Origin: Lingula anatina
Taxonomy: Eukaryota; Brachiopoda; Lingulata; Lingulida; Lingulidae
Reading direction: 5' to 3'
Length of the DNA stretch: 64,000 nucleotides
NCBI RefSeq assembly: GCF_001039355.2
Contig: NW_019773748.1
Span: 18,291 to 82,290 of the forward strand
Position 1 is the first letter of the stretch. The number at the start of each line of letters is the position of its first letter. This document shows positions 47,005 through 60,100 of this stretch, piece after piece. The notes under the pieces were generated by a model that did no database searches, was not told the DNA's origin, and was given only the letters and a program-made list of their open reading frames with translations. Both the position numbers and the translations under genes were made by a program.

Positions 47005-48240
47005 TATAGTAGACACACAATGGAGCAGTGTTATATGTAGTCACCCTTTGGGAAACTGAAGAGTTTTTGGGAAGAGGTTTAAGGATTTTAAAAAGATAAA
47101 TGGAAATTCACTTCCTAACAGTTTGTCACATAAGTGAATGAAAGACTATTTAGGTAGTTATCAGGTTTTTCATGCACTGTTTGGACAAAGCATTACATTT
47201 TAAAACTTATTTGAAAACATCTCTTACATGTTTCCAACTATGTTTTCATATTTCCATTTCAAACTAGAGTTTGAAGACCATATTTTAAATGATAAAAACT
47301 TCAAAAATTAGGCAAAATGTCTGAATACAATATAGCTGATAATGCTTTCACCACTGCAAGTGAACAATTTGTATTTACCTTAATTGTATTAAGTAGTAAA
47401 AGTGAATTGGGGTAAAGTTGTTTTAGATGAAATTACCCTTTTCTTTATAAATATTAAGAGTTAGGCTTCGTACACATGGAAAGTCTATTTTCTAAAAATC
47501 TATTTTCTATTCGCGGTATCTTATGATCACGGTCTGTGCCCTGAATATCCCGCGGCGTAATTACTGGCAGCGCGAGCCAGTTACTTATACAAAGCTGTAA
47601 TCAATTCTCAGCTGTACTCGCATTCTGTAAAATCTAATCCGCATCGCTTGCCATCAGATCATGACGGTTGCACACGTATCTGTCGTGTGTATAGCTTCTT
47701 CATCTTCGTTTTGTTGTTGCACAAAATCGACAAACACATTCAAAGCAACTGCGACGCGCATGCGTCAAGGTATCAGAATCTCCTCCGAGCACAGTCGAGA
47801 ATTAATTACAGCTTTGGAAGTAACTGGCTCGCACAGCCAGTAATTACGCCGCGGGATATTTAGGGCACAGACCGTGATCACAAGATATACCGCGAATAGA
47901 AAATAGATTTTTAGAAAATAGACTTTCCATGTGAACAAAGCCTTACAGTGCCTTTTCAAAACATCAGCAGACTTCAGTGTCCAGCATTTAGTCAATAGAA
48001 GTACACCAAAGCAACATCTTTTAATTGCATCATTGTGAGAATTGCATGTGCCAGTCAAGCCGAACTATTGTCCCAGTTATTGCAAGTACTTAAAATGTTT
48101 TTGGAAGACATGAAATTCAGTAGTATCTGTTACTAAGGTTTTTTTTTTTATTATTTTTAAAACCATGTTTTACAACAAGATGCTTTGAGACTGTTGTGTA
48201 TATTTTATAATTGTTTCAATAAAAATTATTTCCCTTGGTT
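47005..48240 (+). terminator. Zinc finger gene 3' UTR and poly(A) signal
   Basis: The stop is at 47002-47004. A clear AATAAA lies at 48218-48223, followed by T-rich sequence. If this signal is used, the 479-bp family A MITE (47464-47942) is transcribed as part of the 3' UTR and could fold into a long double-stranded stem. No convincing earlier AATAAA was seen between the stop and the MITE. Confidence 0.6.
47464..47942. mobile_element. Palindromic MITE family A, copy 3 (long form)
   Basis: TTA flanks at 47461-47463 and 47943-47945. The outer arms match copies 1 and 2 (ggcttcg ... gcggtatcttatgatcacgg). The centre holds an extra 227 bp or so (47590-47816) bounded by its own inverted repeat caaagctgtaat[ct]aattctc. 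It could be a less deleted parent form or a nested foldback insertion. Confidence 0.88.
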
Positions 48241-49914
48241 TTTTTTCTTTCTTAGATTAATCAATATCTGTTTTAAATTGCTTTAGGTGTACAAAAACTA
48301 TAAAAAATGTTTTATTAATACGAAAATAGTTTAAATTTTATGCTAAAAATTTTGTAAAGGCCCTTCTTGCTATTTACCACATTTTTTGTCATTGTAAAAT
48401 GCAATGCGATGAGACCATTGCAAGGAATTGAGAGTTAGAGCTGGTGAAGTTGATTTCAGCTGTAGAGTGTGTTAGTTGAGCGTGCACAATATCGATCGAT
48501 AAATACGTTGTGAAGTCGCACGAGTCTTGCAGACCGTACGAATGATAAATTTTTCTGCCTATTAACTGTCCACACAAATCTATGAAGAAAGAATACATGT
48601 AACCAGCCCCAAAAGTAGAATGAAAATAAGAATTTATACAACGGAAAAACGCCCTGGAACATTGAGACCACATGCTTGCAGTGGAAAAGAGAAATGGGTT
48701 ACAAAGACCGTGCGCCCGTTTCCAGACATTTTATCTAGAGAAGGGAGGTCCATTTCTAACAAAGCTTCCCCCGAGTTCTGGGTAAATACATTGTGTGGTT
48801 TGGTTGCAGTAGGAGATCAAATATAACATGTAAAGAGTTCATTTAATTGTCTCTCCCAAAGACTATATTTCACAGAGTTATCAGACCCTCCAAAGACGGG
48901 TCAACCCGGGGTGTGACGTAGGCCTATTCTGTTTATTCAGTACGTAGGCGAATTTTTCTTCCAGCGAAATACTTGATCTTAAATGCATTTTTGCATTTAC
49001 TTTTCAATTCAGGCTTGATACATTTATATTTTACCTTTTCTATTCTTTCCAAGCAATTTATCCACACGGGCTTTCCATATCAAAATCTGTTAATATTATT
49101 ATTATTCAAGATACAGGAGGTCAATCTTGAATAAAAACGCGTTTCAAGGAACATTGGAGTTCTAATCATTAAACACCGTTTGTATAGATGTATTCTAGTA
49201 TGTCACGTATTCACTGAAAGCAATTCCATTTCGCAACACACGCCCCCCATCCCCTTCTATTCTTACAGTGAGGTCTTGGTATACCTGCCCTTAGTAATTT
49301 TTGAGATCTTTTTTTGACAATATGATGCGTTTAGGGATACAGCTATTGCGACTTAAGTCAAAAGGGATAAACTTTAGATGCGGAATATTTCACTTAACTT
49401 TAAACTATTTTCGACGACTTGTGGGCCTACCTGACATTCCCAGACGCTTTAAATGTATCAAGTGATATCTTCCATGTCCACATATTCCTGCAAAACTATA
49501 GCAGTTGTTTTCAATTCAGGAATTAAAAGCTATGAAAACCACTCAAATTTAAGTGAATAGCGTCGATGGTTCCAAAGGAAATGCACAGGAAGACATTGCA
49601 TTCTAGATAACTGGTAAATCATTAAAATTAAACCATTAAATCAAAAATTGGATAAAACTTCGAATCCAAGTGCAGTGATGGGTTGAGCAATGATACTAGT
49701 ATGTGGGTATTACCCTCTGCCCAGTCCGCAGGATTTATTATGTGGACTTTTCTCTGACGCGAGTGCAGAAAAGTCCATCATTTAACTAGAGACATAACTG
49801 TGAATATCTAGTGAAAATTCATCTGTGGCCCTGGTAGAGGGTACGTTAGTAGGAGAATATTGCTTTTCCCCCCGAGGAAAGTTTATTTTTGCGGGTTAAT
49901 TCCGTGGAGAGTAT
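48241..49914. other. Intergenic stretch
   Basis: No gene recognised. Overlapping short open frames near 48389-48826 have no family match. A fragment of dispersed repeat C lies at 49796-49856. Confidence 0.5.
49796..49856 (+). repeat. Short dispersed repeat C, copy 2
   Basis: Shares tgtgaatatctagtgaaaa and tggccctggta with 11129-11172 and, further, ggtagagggt with 58680-58733. Confidence 0.65.
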
Positions 49915-50234
49915 CCAGGCCTACCCAACTACCAGACTCGGCACCGAATGATCCTGAATTCACCGATAAATTGGACCACACTACCCGTTTTCAAGGTGTG
50001 TGTCAGATCGCATTACACAGTATCAGACGCGACACCGCTCTTGCCTAGTACGCGATGTGATAGTGACGATTCTCAGGGGGGGTTGAAAAGCATTGCATCA
50101 TCACTCAAAATTTGTTCAGGGTATGATACTGTGTAATGCGTACTGACTCACACCTTGAAAACGGGTAGTGTGGTCTGATCTACCGGTGAATTCAGGATCA
50201 TTCGGTGCCGAGTCTGGTAGTTGGGTTGGCCTGG
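49915..50234. mobile_element. Foldback element family F, complete copy
   Basis: The terminal inverted repeats are about 85 bp: the left end ccaggcctacccaactacca equals the complement of the right end with few changes. The left arm continues gactcggcaccgaatgatcc. It is flanked by TAT at 49912-49914 and 50235-50237 (a TA duplication is also possible). The 150-bp centre has no coding capacity. Confidence 0.88.
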
Positions 50235-50399
50235 TATCTGTACAGTAAAAACTGACATTTCATAATTTGTGTTAATAATGGCATCATGACCACATTTATA
50301 AATTGGATATATCAATAATTTTATTCGCCCCATTTAATACAGAGTAGGGTTAATACTGCAGAAGGTAAAGAAAACATCTATTTCGATCGTTCAAATATT

Positions 50400-50731
50400 A
50401 CTGCGAAGGGAGTCACCGTAACCGTTGCGAAGCAAAAATTACATGCCAGGACCAATTAAACAAATCCAATGCTACATGTAACTGTTTAAGGTAGTGGTGC
50501 TTATGCGCCACATAAACCCTAAATCTGCCGTAAATCCAGACAGCTGCCAGGCAGGTGGTCTTTTCCGTGGTTTTGTTGACGGAAGTGACGTCACAGCAAC
50601 CTGCATGATTCTGTGCAGTACTGTGTCGCTTCAATATCATCGTGTAGCGAGTGGACTTGTCACTGACTTGTGCTGAATATTACGTGTTCCGTTTAAACAA
50701 CTACATTTGTACATTTTTGTGGATGTGATGG
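50400..50731 (+). promoter_or_regulatory. CRE-containing promoter-like region with possible 5' UTR exon
   Basis: A CpG-containing stretch with a perfect palindromic CRE, TGACGTCA, at 50586-50593. A consensus donor (gatgg|gtaagt, gt at 50732-50733) ends a possible non-coding exon. It lies 10.2 kb upstream of the first recognised rabphilin/Noc2-like exon, same strand. Assignment to that gene is inference from position. Confidence 0.35.
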
Positions 50732-51176
50732 GTAAGTATGTGACAAGTGTTAAAAGCTCAAAAATGTGTATCCTAACTTGTCTATATAATTTATCCAATG
50801 CGGTCGGTTTCGTCGGTCTTGGGCTTGGCGAAGATGTGATTCATTGCGAGGTCTGTAAATATTGTAATCCAGTGTAGATCCGCTGCCTTTGTGGTCAGTA
50901 AACTCTTCATTAAATGTTGTGTTCGTATATGGTAATAAGCATACCATGTCGGTATATATATAAATTTGGAAGTAAAGAGCATAACTCGGCAAATTTACAA
51001 TGGGAATGTGTACCAGTACTTCCAAATGTCTTTTGATTAATGCTTGCAAAGCACAAATACATTATCACTTGTGATCCTAGCTGTCTGGCCTCTCGCCACC
51101 TTGCTTAAACTGCTGAATGCCTCCGGTTGAATGCTGTAACACATAAGTTCAGGGTACTGTTTCTAGTGCTGTGTAA

Positions 51177-51390
51177 GACTGCATTCCCACAGATTTTAGA
51201 TCGATCTATCCCCTTGGGGAGTCTCACTAGATTACTGTCAGCTTAGCCAGCTTAAATGTCTGTCCCGCCTACTGAAAGCTATAAGGGGTAATTAACTTCC
51301 ATGCGCGCTCGGCTGACTGCAATTTAGCGTTAACCCCCACAGCATTAGGTCGATTCAGATAGATCGATCTAAATCTGTGGGAATGCAGTC
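51177..51390. mobile_element. MITE family B, copy 6
   Basis: The inverted repeats are nearly perfect over 30 bp (gactgcattcccacagattt at left, its complement at right), flanked by TAA at 51174-51176 and 51391-51393. This is the best preserved pair of ends in the family, although the inner sequence is shorter than in other copies. Confidence 0.92.
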
Positions 51391-54347
51391 TAAATCATAT
51401 AGCCTACTGCAGTCTCCCAGTAGTAGTTTATGCTGCATGTACAATTTACTTTATGTTATTGAAGAAGAAATGGTGACAATCCAACACAGGCCCTCAGACA
51501 GGTGGGATTCAGGGGGTTTCAAACAAACTGCCCTTTTTGCCATGAAAAGGTTCGATCTGTAAAATTTGAGCTACAGTGTAGGTACAGGATGGTAAAAAAT
51601 CCACTTCTTGAGAAAAAGACACCCGGCTCTCACCCCCTGATATGACTGGCTACAGGCATTCAACACCTCATTTGTCATACAATCAGATTACCAATGGACA
51701 GTTGTTAATTTTTACATTTATTTGTAAGCATTTTCTATCTCGATGTGTAAAGTTATTTTGTGAAACACAGTCCAGATGGTGGTATAGTAGTAATATCATG
51801 TAGATTACTCTCTTAAGAAATCGCATTATATTAATTGTCCTTAAGAAGAGATTACAGGTGATCCCATGATTGATTGTCGTTAAGTTGTCAAATATAAAAT
51901 ATTATACTGATATCTATTATAACAGTAGTACTGTACCACCCTCAAAAATATAGCAATTGAGCAAATTAGCATTACTGTGAAAGTTGCTGATTTTTCAAGG
52001 TCTGTTTTTGTCAGAGGTTGATGGTACATTGTACATTTAATTCTGAAGGTGAAGGCATTAATATAGAACCATTTATAGCTGTTCACAGTTATTAGGTTTT
52101 GGCTTAGAAAAGAAAAATATAAGTGCTAAAATTGACGTTTCCATTAAATGAGATGCATCCTATTCAGTTTAATTTCCCAGTACAATGTAAGGTATGAGTA
52201 ATGGCAAGGTAGGACAATGTAATATTGACCTGGCAACTTGATTGTCATAAAAATCTGCATTTTTATTGACCAAAGATTGTTGACAGAAGAAATCAGAATA
52301 TTATAGTAGAGGCAGTGGGTCATGCAAATACACATGCATACATATATGTACACAACCGCTGGTTTTTACACTTTGAAATACATTGAGTTTAAGTTCACTA
52401 AAAGATAATGGACTGATTTTTGTATCGAAATAAACCAAGGTTTGTCATATTGAATAGTAAATAAATACATTACTGAAGTGTATTTTGAAAACATTTAGAC
52501 TAAATTAGTCTCAAGAAAGAGCATCCAAATTCAAGATCTGATGACAGATGTAGAGGCTCATAATGGTTAGGAACAGCTTCTGAATTGATGAATGATGTGA
52601 AATGAGTTTGCAAACACTGTTATGAATAAATAAATAGTCTCATGTCATTATAAAGGATTAAGGAAAAAGTATCAAAAATACAGCCAATCCATCTCTAAGA
52701 ATATTTCATACCAATAATTCATCTCTTGTGCCTTTCAGCTAAATCACTTTATATACAAAAGGTCTGCCTTGAATACTAGATGACAATGCCATTTCTGCCT
52801 GTCAAAAGACATCTATAGCAGAGTCATGATTTGATGTTACATTAGGTATCAAAAGGGCGAGGTCGCCCAGTTTAATCTTGTACCATAAGTGCAATGTCCA
52901 AAGACTGACTAGGTACAATGAATTAAGGTTCAACACTTACTATAATGATGTGTTCATTTTGTCAGCCTGTGTGACCCAGGGTTGAACCATGAAAGTATTG
53001 GATACGCATGCTTAGACTTACCAAAATTGATATGCTTTGTTTATGCAGTGTATTGAGTTGCAATCCATATGAATAATGAAGTAGATAAATACGGTGACTT
53101 TGTAAGTGTTTTATTTGCTTTTTACACCCAACAGAATGCTTTGCAACTCTTCAGGTCTAAAGAAAAAAAGCATGCAAGTCTAAATTGCTTGTCAGAAGAT
53201 TCAGCTGATTCAGTTTCCTCGGTTGGTGTGGCTAAAACATAATAGCTCTGTGGTAAAATAAAGCTGTTTGAATAAACATAATAAGGTAATAACGACCATT
53301 ATTTATGTTTAATATTACATCATATGTTTAACATACTACATGGGCAAACTATCACTGATCAGAAGTTTCAGTGTCTGTTGCCAACTGCCATGTCAACTGA
53401 CTGCCTGCTGTACAGTCTCTCTCTCTCTTCATCATATATATATATACCTAACAGGCTATCAGAAGTTTAATATTTTTCTTCTGCAGCAATAACACAGTAC
53501 TTTTATCACTGTCCAAAGCAGTTAGATTTTGATTAGTTATTTCGAACATGTCTATGACGAAATATGTTCTTGTATCAGGTGGATAGAAAAAAAGAATGCT
53601 CTCTGCTCTCGGTTCAAAGAAAAAAAGAAGCTGAGAGCAAGTATATATATATATAGAACCAACAAATCACCTTTTCCAAGAGATTTCAGATGAAACTGTT
53701 GAAACTTTCTTTAATTTGATTTATTTATCATTGAATAAAAGCACAAGTTCAGCAGGTAATACCATGGCATACTAGTAAGCAAAATTTCGTTAGAATATAT
53801 TAACAAGCAATAGAATTGGAATATCTTAGAACATAAATTTACAGGCCACTTCAAATTCATGTTGTGCAGTCTAACAAATGTAAACTACAGTATATAATAT
53901 GGCAAAGACCTCTTATTTGGCACCAACAAAAATATGATCAGTTTTTATGCGATTCCTGTAAATGCACAGATATCTTGGTTTGGTGGAGCTTTTCCGATCA
54001 ATCTCACTAACTCCCTGCTTCTTTGAAAAGCCAGGGAAATGTTTTGTCTGGTTTATTGTGTAGTGAGATGATATGAAAAAGGGCCTGTGTAGTCCTTTGA
54101 TTGAAATCTGCATTTATGATTCTGTTCATTTGTATACATTTTATCCAATGTGTCTATGGCAGATAAGGATTGAGTTAGTGTTACTTTTTCAATGTCATAT
54201 TGCAACATGCTGGTTTGGTTATGAACAGGTAATTTATGAATTAATTGCCCATATGTAGACCACAATACATTTTGTACATAAGTCGGGGCTGGGGAATGTA
54301 ACTCACAGTATAGTATATTGGAAACCCACACAAAATGTTGTTGGTAT

Positions 54348-54382
<35 letters not shown>

Positions 54383-56762
54383 TATTTTCTTTTGGGTAAG
54401 ATGTAACTGTAATCCTTTCAAGTTGAAAAAAATAAATTTTGATTCTGTTAATATTATATCACTTGGTGGACATTTTATTACTGATGCCAATTAAGTAGGT
54501 TATGTTTTCACCTTCATTTGTCTTTCTGTTTGTCAACAGGCAAACTCAAAACGATAAAAATGAATTTTCATGAAATTTTCTGGATATGCCATAAATAAGC
54601 TACTAGTAAATATGAAGTGATCGCCATCTAAATCAAAGAATTTTAAAACTACTTCAAATTCATCATTGCGAGATAGGGCCAATGACCTTCACCTTGTGCA
54701 GTGGATGTCTCTCTCAACTACCACAATTTATCAGTGCAGGATCCTTGGCGGAGGTCTGTGCTCTCTGAGTGCTTTTCTAGCATGACAAGATTTTACTGTT
54801 TCGTGTTTATAATGCATCTAAAATGTTTGTTTGTTTGTTTTTTTTAACAGAAATGTTTAATATGACCCTGTCACCAGTCAGTTGAACTCTCATTTAGATA
54901 GCAGATTGTAATATATCAATCAGTTCTCATTTAGATATAATAGGTCTTAATTTTTCATTTTTGATTATATTAAAGGTTTGGTTAATTATTGAAATTTCAA
55001 CTGAGGGTCTCGTATACTTAAAAAAACAGGAAAAGAACTTTATTTTCATCAAGGACTAGATTTAAAAAAAAACAAACAAATGGTGAGTACATATTGCAGA
55101 TTTGTATTTTTTTTCTCTAACAGTAAAACTGCCCCATTTAAGGGTCTGAGTTTCTCCTTGTGCTTGCTGTCTCCATTCAGCATTATTGCAGATGCACAAA
55201 CTGCAGATGTGTGCCATAAAGAGGAAAGCCATATTCAGTATAAAAGCAAGAATTTGATTAAAAATTAATAACTCTTTAAAGATATCTTAACCTGACTATT
55301 ATGCCATGATTGCCTCAAGAGAAAAAGCCCTACTTCTTTCATGATTTTTTTATTATCAAATTGATTTATTGTTCAGTATATTTTAAATGAGAAATGATGA
55401 TTATTATTTTTTTCTAAAAAGATGAACAGGGATTATAAGCATTTTATATTTTGATATACTAGATACACAATGGAACATTGCTCTAAATTGATTAAAAGGT
55501 GCTGTTGGATTTACAATCGATTGGACTGGTAAAATGAGGTTAGCACATTAAAAAACATGATAATTTGATAGAAAAATGCTTCTTTAATAAATTATTGTAT
55601 TATAAAGATGTCTTTAATAAATTCTATAAATGATTATTTTATTTATTGATATATGCCAGAGGGACAGATTCAAGGTGTAACAAAAGTGAGACATCATCAG
55701 GTATGATATTTAACAAGATTTTTGACAACCGAACATCTAATCATGGATGCCTATTCAACTTGTGCAGATATTCAGTGGCCCATATACCTGTATGTAATAT
55801 TGTCCTGTATCTCAGGGATCTAGCAGAAATCATAGGTCAGGTAGGGTTGTAAGCACTTTGTGTAGAAGAACCTGTAGCCAATCAAAGCCATAGGTGTGCA
55901 GTTGCAATTACGTTTAATTGGTTTGACATTTGATGACAATATCTGTCTATCAAAAGCATCCTCCCATGACACTTGTCCCATAGAAATCGATACTTGTTGC
56001 ATGAAATTATTAAAAGTGGTAATCATTCTGGCAAAATCAACTATGTATTGAAAAGTTGCTTTAATTTTAGTAATAAAACATATCAGATTGGAAATATTTT
56101 TGAAAGTTTACACTTTGCACTAAATTTTTATGTAGAAATGTAAGAAAAAACACTTTTACTAATGGTCATTAGTTTGATATTCGTAGTTCCTCCATCATAA
56201 CGTTATAGACTTTGTTGTCGCTGTGTTTTAAAACTACACCTAGTGCACATAAAGCAGAAAAGTCAGGAGTTTGCCACAATATCCTGTAATCACCATAATG
56301 TTTTCAATTTAAAGCATTAAACTCATAGTGCTCATATTGATTTTTTCCTTGTCATTTGATTCTCATTGGGTTCAGTGCAATTCGTATCTCAACTTGTCCA
56401 TTATTGCAACGTGTGGAGGAAAGCGGCACAGTAAAGTGCAGCATTCTGGTCGGAAACACGTTTATTAAGAGCTGTTAAAAAGCACAGCTATTTAAAGCAA
56501 AGGAGACAATTTTAGAGATATTTTCACAAGGTAAGTGTAGGATAAGGTAGATTCATATGGCAGACAGGATATCAAGATGGTGGATTATCCTGAAGGATAT
56601 GGTTGTTAATGTAACTTATTAAATATGATATATCTGCTAACAGCCTTTAATCCATGTATATATTGGTAAAATGCATTCAGGTTAGAATATATATGTACAG
56701 TCAGTCAGCTACTCATGTTATAAGCAGGCTAACCATACACTGTTACTTGTACTTGCTTTTAC
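51391..56762. other. Non-coding stretch (intergenic or rabphilin 5' intron)
   Basis: About 5.4 kb without a recognisable exon, RNA gene or transposon. A TTTA run lies at 54345-54384 and short TA runs near 53441 and 53650. A consensus donor at 56531 (cacaag|gtaagt) after a mildly CpG-bearing stretch (56400-56530) could end another alternative first exon, but this is weak. Confidence 0.45.
54345..54384. repeat. (TTTA)n microsatellite
   Basis: About ten TTTA units. Confidence 0.95.
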
Positions 56763-57124
56763 CAGACATGCTGAAACTGTCGGTCCGATTGGTCATGACC
56801 AGGAAAATTTGTCTGGACCAGTAAAAAATTTGACTTGGTCGGTCCACAGGACCGACAAGAGTTTTAAGAACCACAATTTTGAATTTACAGTCATCATTCG
56901 ACATACTTCACTAATAAAATTATATAAAACCCAAAGCATTTCCCCCTATTTCAAACATGTCACATTCACAAACAAAGTAAGCTACCTTTAGAATCGTACT
57001 GGTAGTATCTGTCTCAAACGAATAGGTTGATTTTCGGTCCGACAAAAATCCATTTGGTCCGGCAAATTTTTTAATACTGCCGGTCCAAATGTCCGGCCAT
57101 TCTGAAAAGTTTTCAGCATGTCTG
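56763..57124. mobile_element. Foldback element with cagacatgctgaaa ends
   Basis: The left end cagacatgctgaaac and the right end ttttcagcatgtctg are complementary. Inside, cggtccg / cggaccg-type motifs are repeated on both arms. Length 362 bp, non-coding. No clear target duplication. Confidence 0.8.
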
Positions 57125-60100
57125 TTTCACTTTGTGTGATAATAATAATTGAAAACAAACGTTTTAAAAAGGACATACACTGTGTCTGGACAAATAATCA
57201 TCCTTGTGCAATTTCCTGGAATTTTTATTCATAAACATTAAAAGGAAAACCATGTTACTTATCATTCTCAAGCTTATCGGAATGATTCATAGGACTTAAA
57301 TGTTGTCTGATTAAAAACCAGGCTAATAAGACCATTTTCTAGCAGATATGGTATTTCTTGAATGTGAACATTTCATTTTTCATAAATGGACCTTTTTGTT
57401 GCGAGTTCGAAGTTCCTGTGGATCTGAAGCCCTAATGATAGTTACATTTGCTAAATGTCTACAATGATAGCAGAATATTATGTAAGATAGATGGTGATTA
57501 TGCTTTCAAGCATTAATGTGTATTGCATCAAAATTGACAAAAAAAAAAAAAAAACTTTTTTGTGTGCTTTTTCTTGTTAAATTGTTCATTGTCAACATTT
57601 GTAGACTGGAAAAGGTCACTGCTTCTCTCAGGTTTTTCATTTATATGCTTGTGTATTTGACAGCTTTGCTGCCTTGTCATTATTGTCTTTTTCCTTTAAG
57701 GTTACAGACACAGAAAAAACTCCTCAATTAGTGACTTTAAGTACATGCTTTGGATAAAAGAGGAATCTTCATTGTTCACTTACTAAAACCCTTTGCACTT
57801 ATTAGAACACAAATGCCATTTTATCAATGATGTCATAATTGCATATTTGGGGGTAAAAATTGTGAAATTGGTTTTTCAAATTTCTCCTTTACCTGAGCAC
57901 CCAAGCACATCTTTTTAATGCCAATTCAATGACATCATTATGTACTTTAAAACTCTACCAGCGTTTTTTTTTTAATAAGCCTTTGTATTTTTAATAACTT
58001 CTTTGTTCAGTTAAGCATTGTAATAAGGGGCTCATAACCCCATGACAAAAACATTAAAAACCAAAATGATGGCATGGGATTGAAGCTCATATACTTGTCG
58101 TCACCTATGCCAATTTTTATTTGTGATGAGATTTTGTTCAGGGATGATGTTACGCCCACTACCCATTATATCTCACCTCAAAATAGAAAGCTATTAAACT
58201 GACAATAAAAGCTTCAAGGTGTTATGCTTACTAGTAAGCTTTAATTTTTTTTACAAGCACCAAATACTCACTTATCATACTTACTTCACCAAAGTTATTG
58301 ACGGCTGTCTTTGAATTGGATTAGCTGAAAATATAAATTTCCTTCTTAAGTTGGGCAAGTCTGCATCCAAAATGAAGAACAGCATGTCACTTTCATAGGG
58401 TACTGCTTGAGTATGTCTGTATGCCTGCACGTACCAGTACACACACGCATACACACACATGCGTGACATCCTTTCAACTGCCTACATAATTTTTACGTAA
58501 CTACCTACACTAAATGTAAAAGTATATCAATGTGTCAGAATTGTTTTCATGTATGGATAAATATAGTTCTAAGTCTAACCCATGTTGCAGTATTCATGTA
58601 TCAGCTGGCTGATAACTTCGTTTTTTTTTTTCTTTTTTTTCAAAAAATTCTTGTTGTACGCATATTTGCTCAGAAAAAAATGTGAATATTTAGTGGATAA
58701 AATTCTCTGCGACCCTGGTAGAGGGTTACTTGTACCTACCACGTATGGTATGTAGGTATCAAAGTATAGATGTATTTTGATATATCATGTAGAATCAATA
58801 GATTCGGTGATGAGGCCTATATGTAAGAATTTCCAGGATGTATCAAGAACCAATTTCTAATATTAATTTGTCTCAAAATGTACTAAAGTGCTTTTGGATA
58901 AAACATTAGAAGTATGATTTGATATTGAGGAACTGGTATTTGATCAACTAAATCCCAAAATATATCAGCAGAAAATTGTTATCGCTATGGATTAGTCCTG
59001 GCATTGTGATCCATTTCAGGAACCATTTGTCACATTTAATGTCATATCTTGACACATTTAAGTAGACTAGTGGCTGCTACATGGGTGTATTTTAGGTGCA
59101 CTTGATCAAACTTATACTGCATTGCATTTATCAAAGGAAAAGCTCTCAGTCTACCAAAATAAATTAAATTTTGATGTACTGAGTACTCCTAAAATATAAG
59201 TCGAAAGTCGTATAAGAGACCAGTGGGAGATAATAATGATTAATAAGATTGAGTTGCTTCTAAGTTAAGACTGGTTTTCATTTCAGAAGCTGATGGTTTA
59301 GTTTCCAGAATACACAGTGCAGCAGTAAGGCACCAGTGGTTGTGATAGATGACTGTGACAAATAGAACTGCACTGCAAATGGGTATTGACATCTGATGCT
59401 GGCTTCAAGTACAAAAGGCTGAACTAAACCGGTGGGGCTCATATTTGTTGTTAACTAGGAGACAGGTAGGAAGCATTTGGTAGGTATAGTACATTTTCTG
59501 ATCTTGGTGAAATTGTTTACTACTAGTAGGTTGTGGGTTTTATTTAATGGCCAGAGAAAGAAAGAAAAAATTGGGTGGAGGGATAGCAGCAGTGGGTATA
59601 TAAGGAAGTTAATAACATGTTGTCACATTGTAAACATGAACTATAAGACAAGATAAGAAAGAAATACACAGTGCTTGTTCCATATTTAATCCAATGAATA
59701 AATAGATTAAGCTAAAGTTAGTATATCTATGGATGGGCATATTTTGTGGTAGATTTTGTTGCACATGACAATATAATAGATAAGATAAGACGGACTGCAT
59801 TCAGAAACTTGACTGGTTGAAAAGAAAAAAAAATTAGTATTATGAAAAGGTTCTTTGCGGTATTGAAAAAAGACAATATCATACAATACATGTGTAATTA
59901 ATATTCATGTCACCTTCATCCCAGTTCTCATGATAATTGGATAATGTTCTCAAATAGACAAGAGAGGTTAAATCCTTCAAATGTATGATTTTGTTCATGC
60001 AATACTGTCTCAAAGGAGTTCACAAATGTTGCATTTAAATGTATCCCAATACACCCCAAAGTATCTGTATGGTCAATAGATNAGAGGGTATTACATACAA

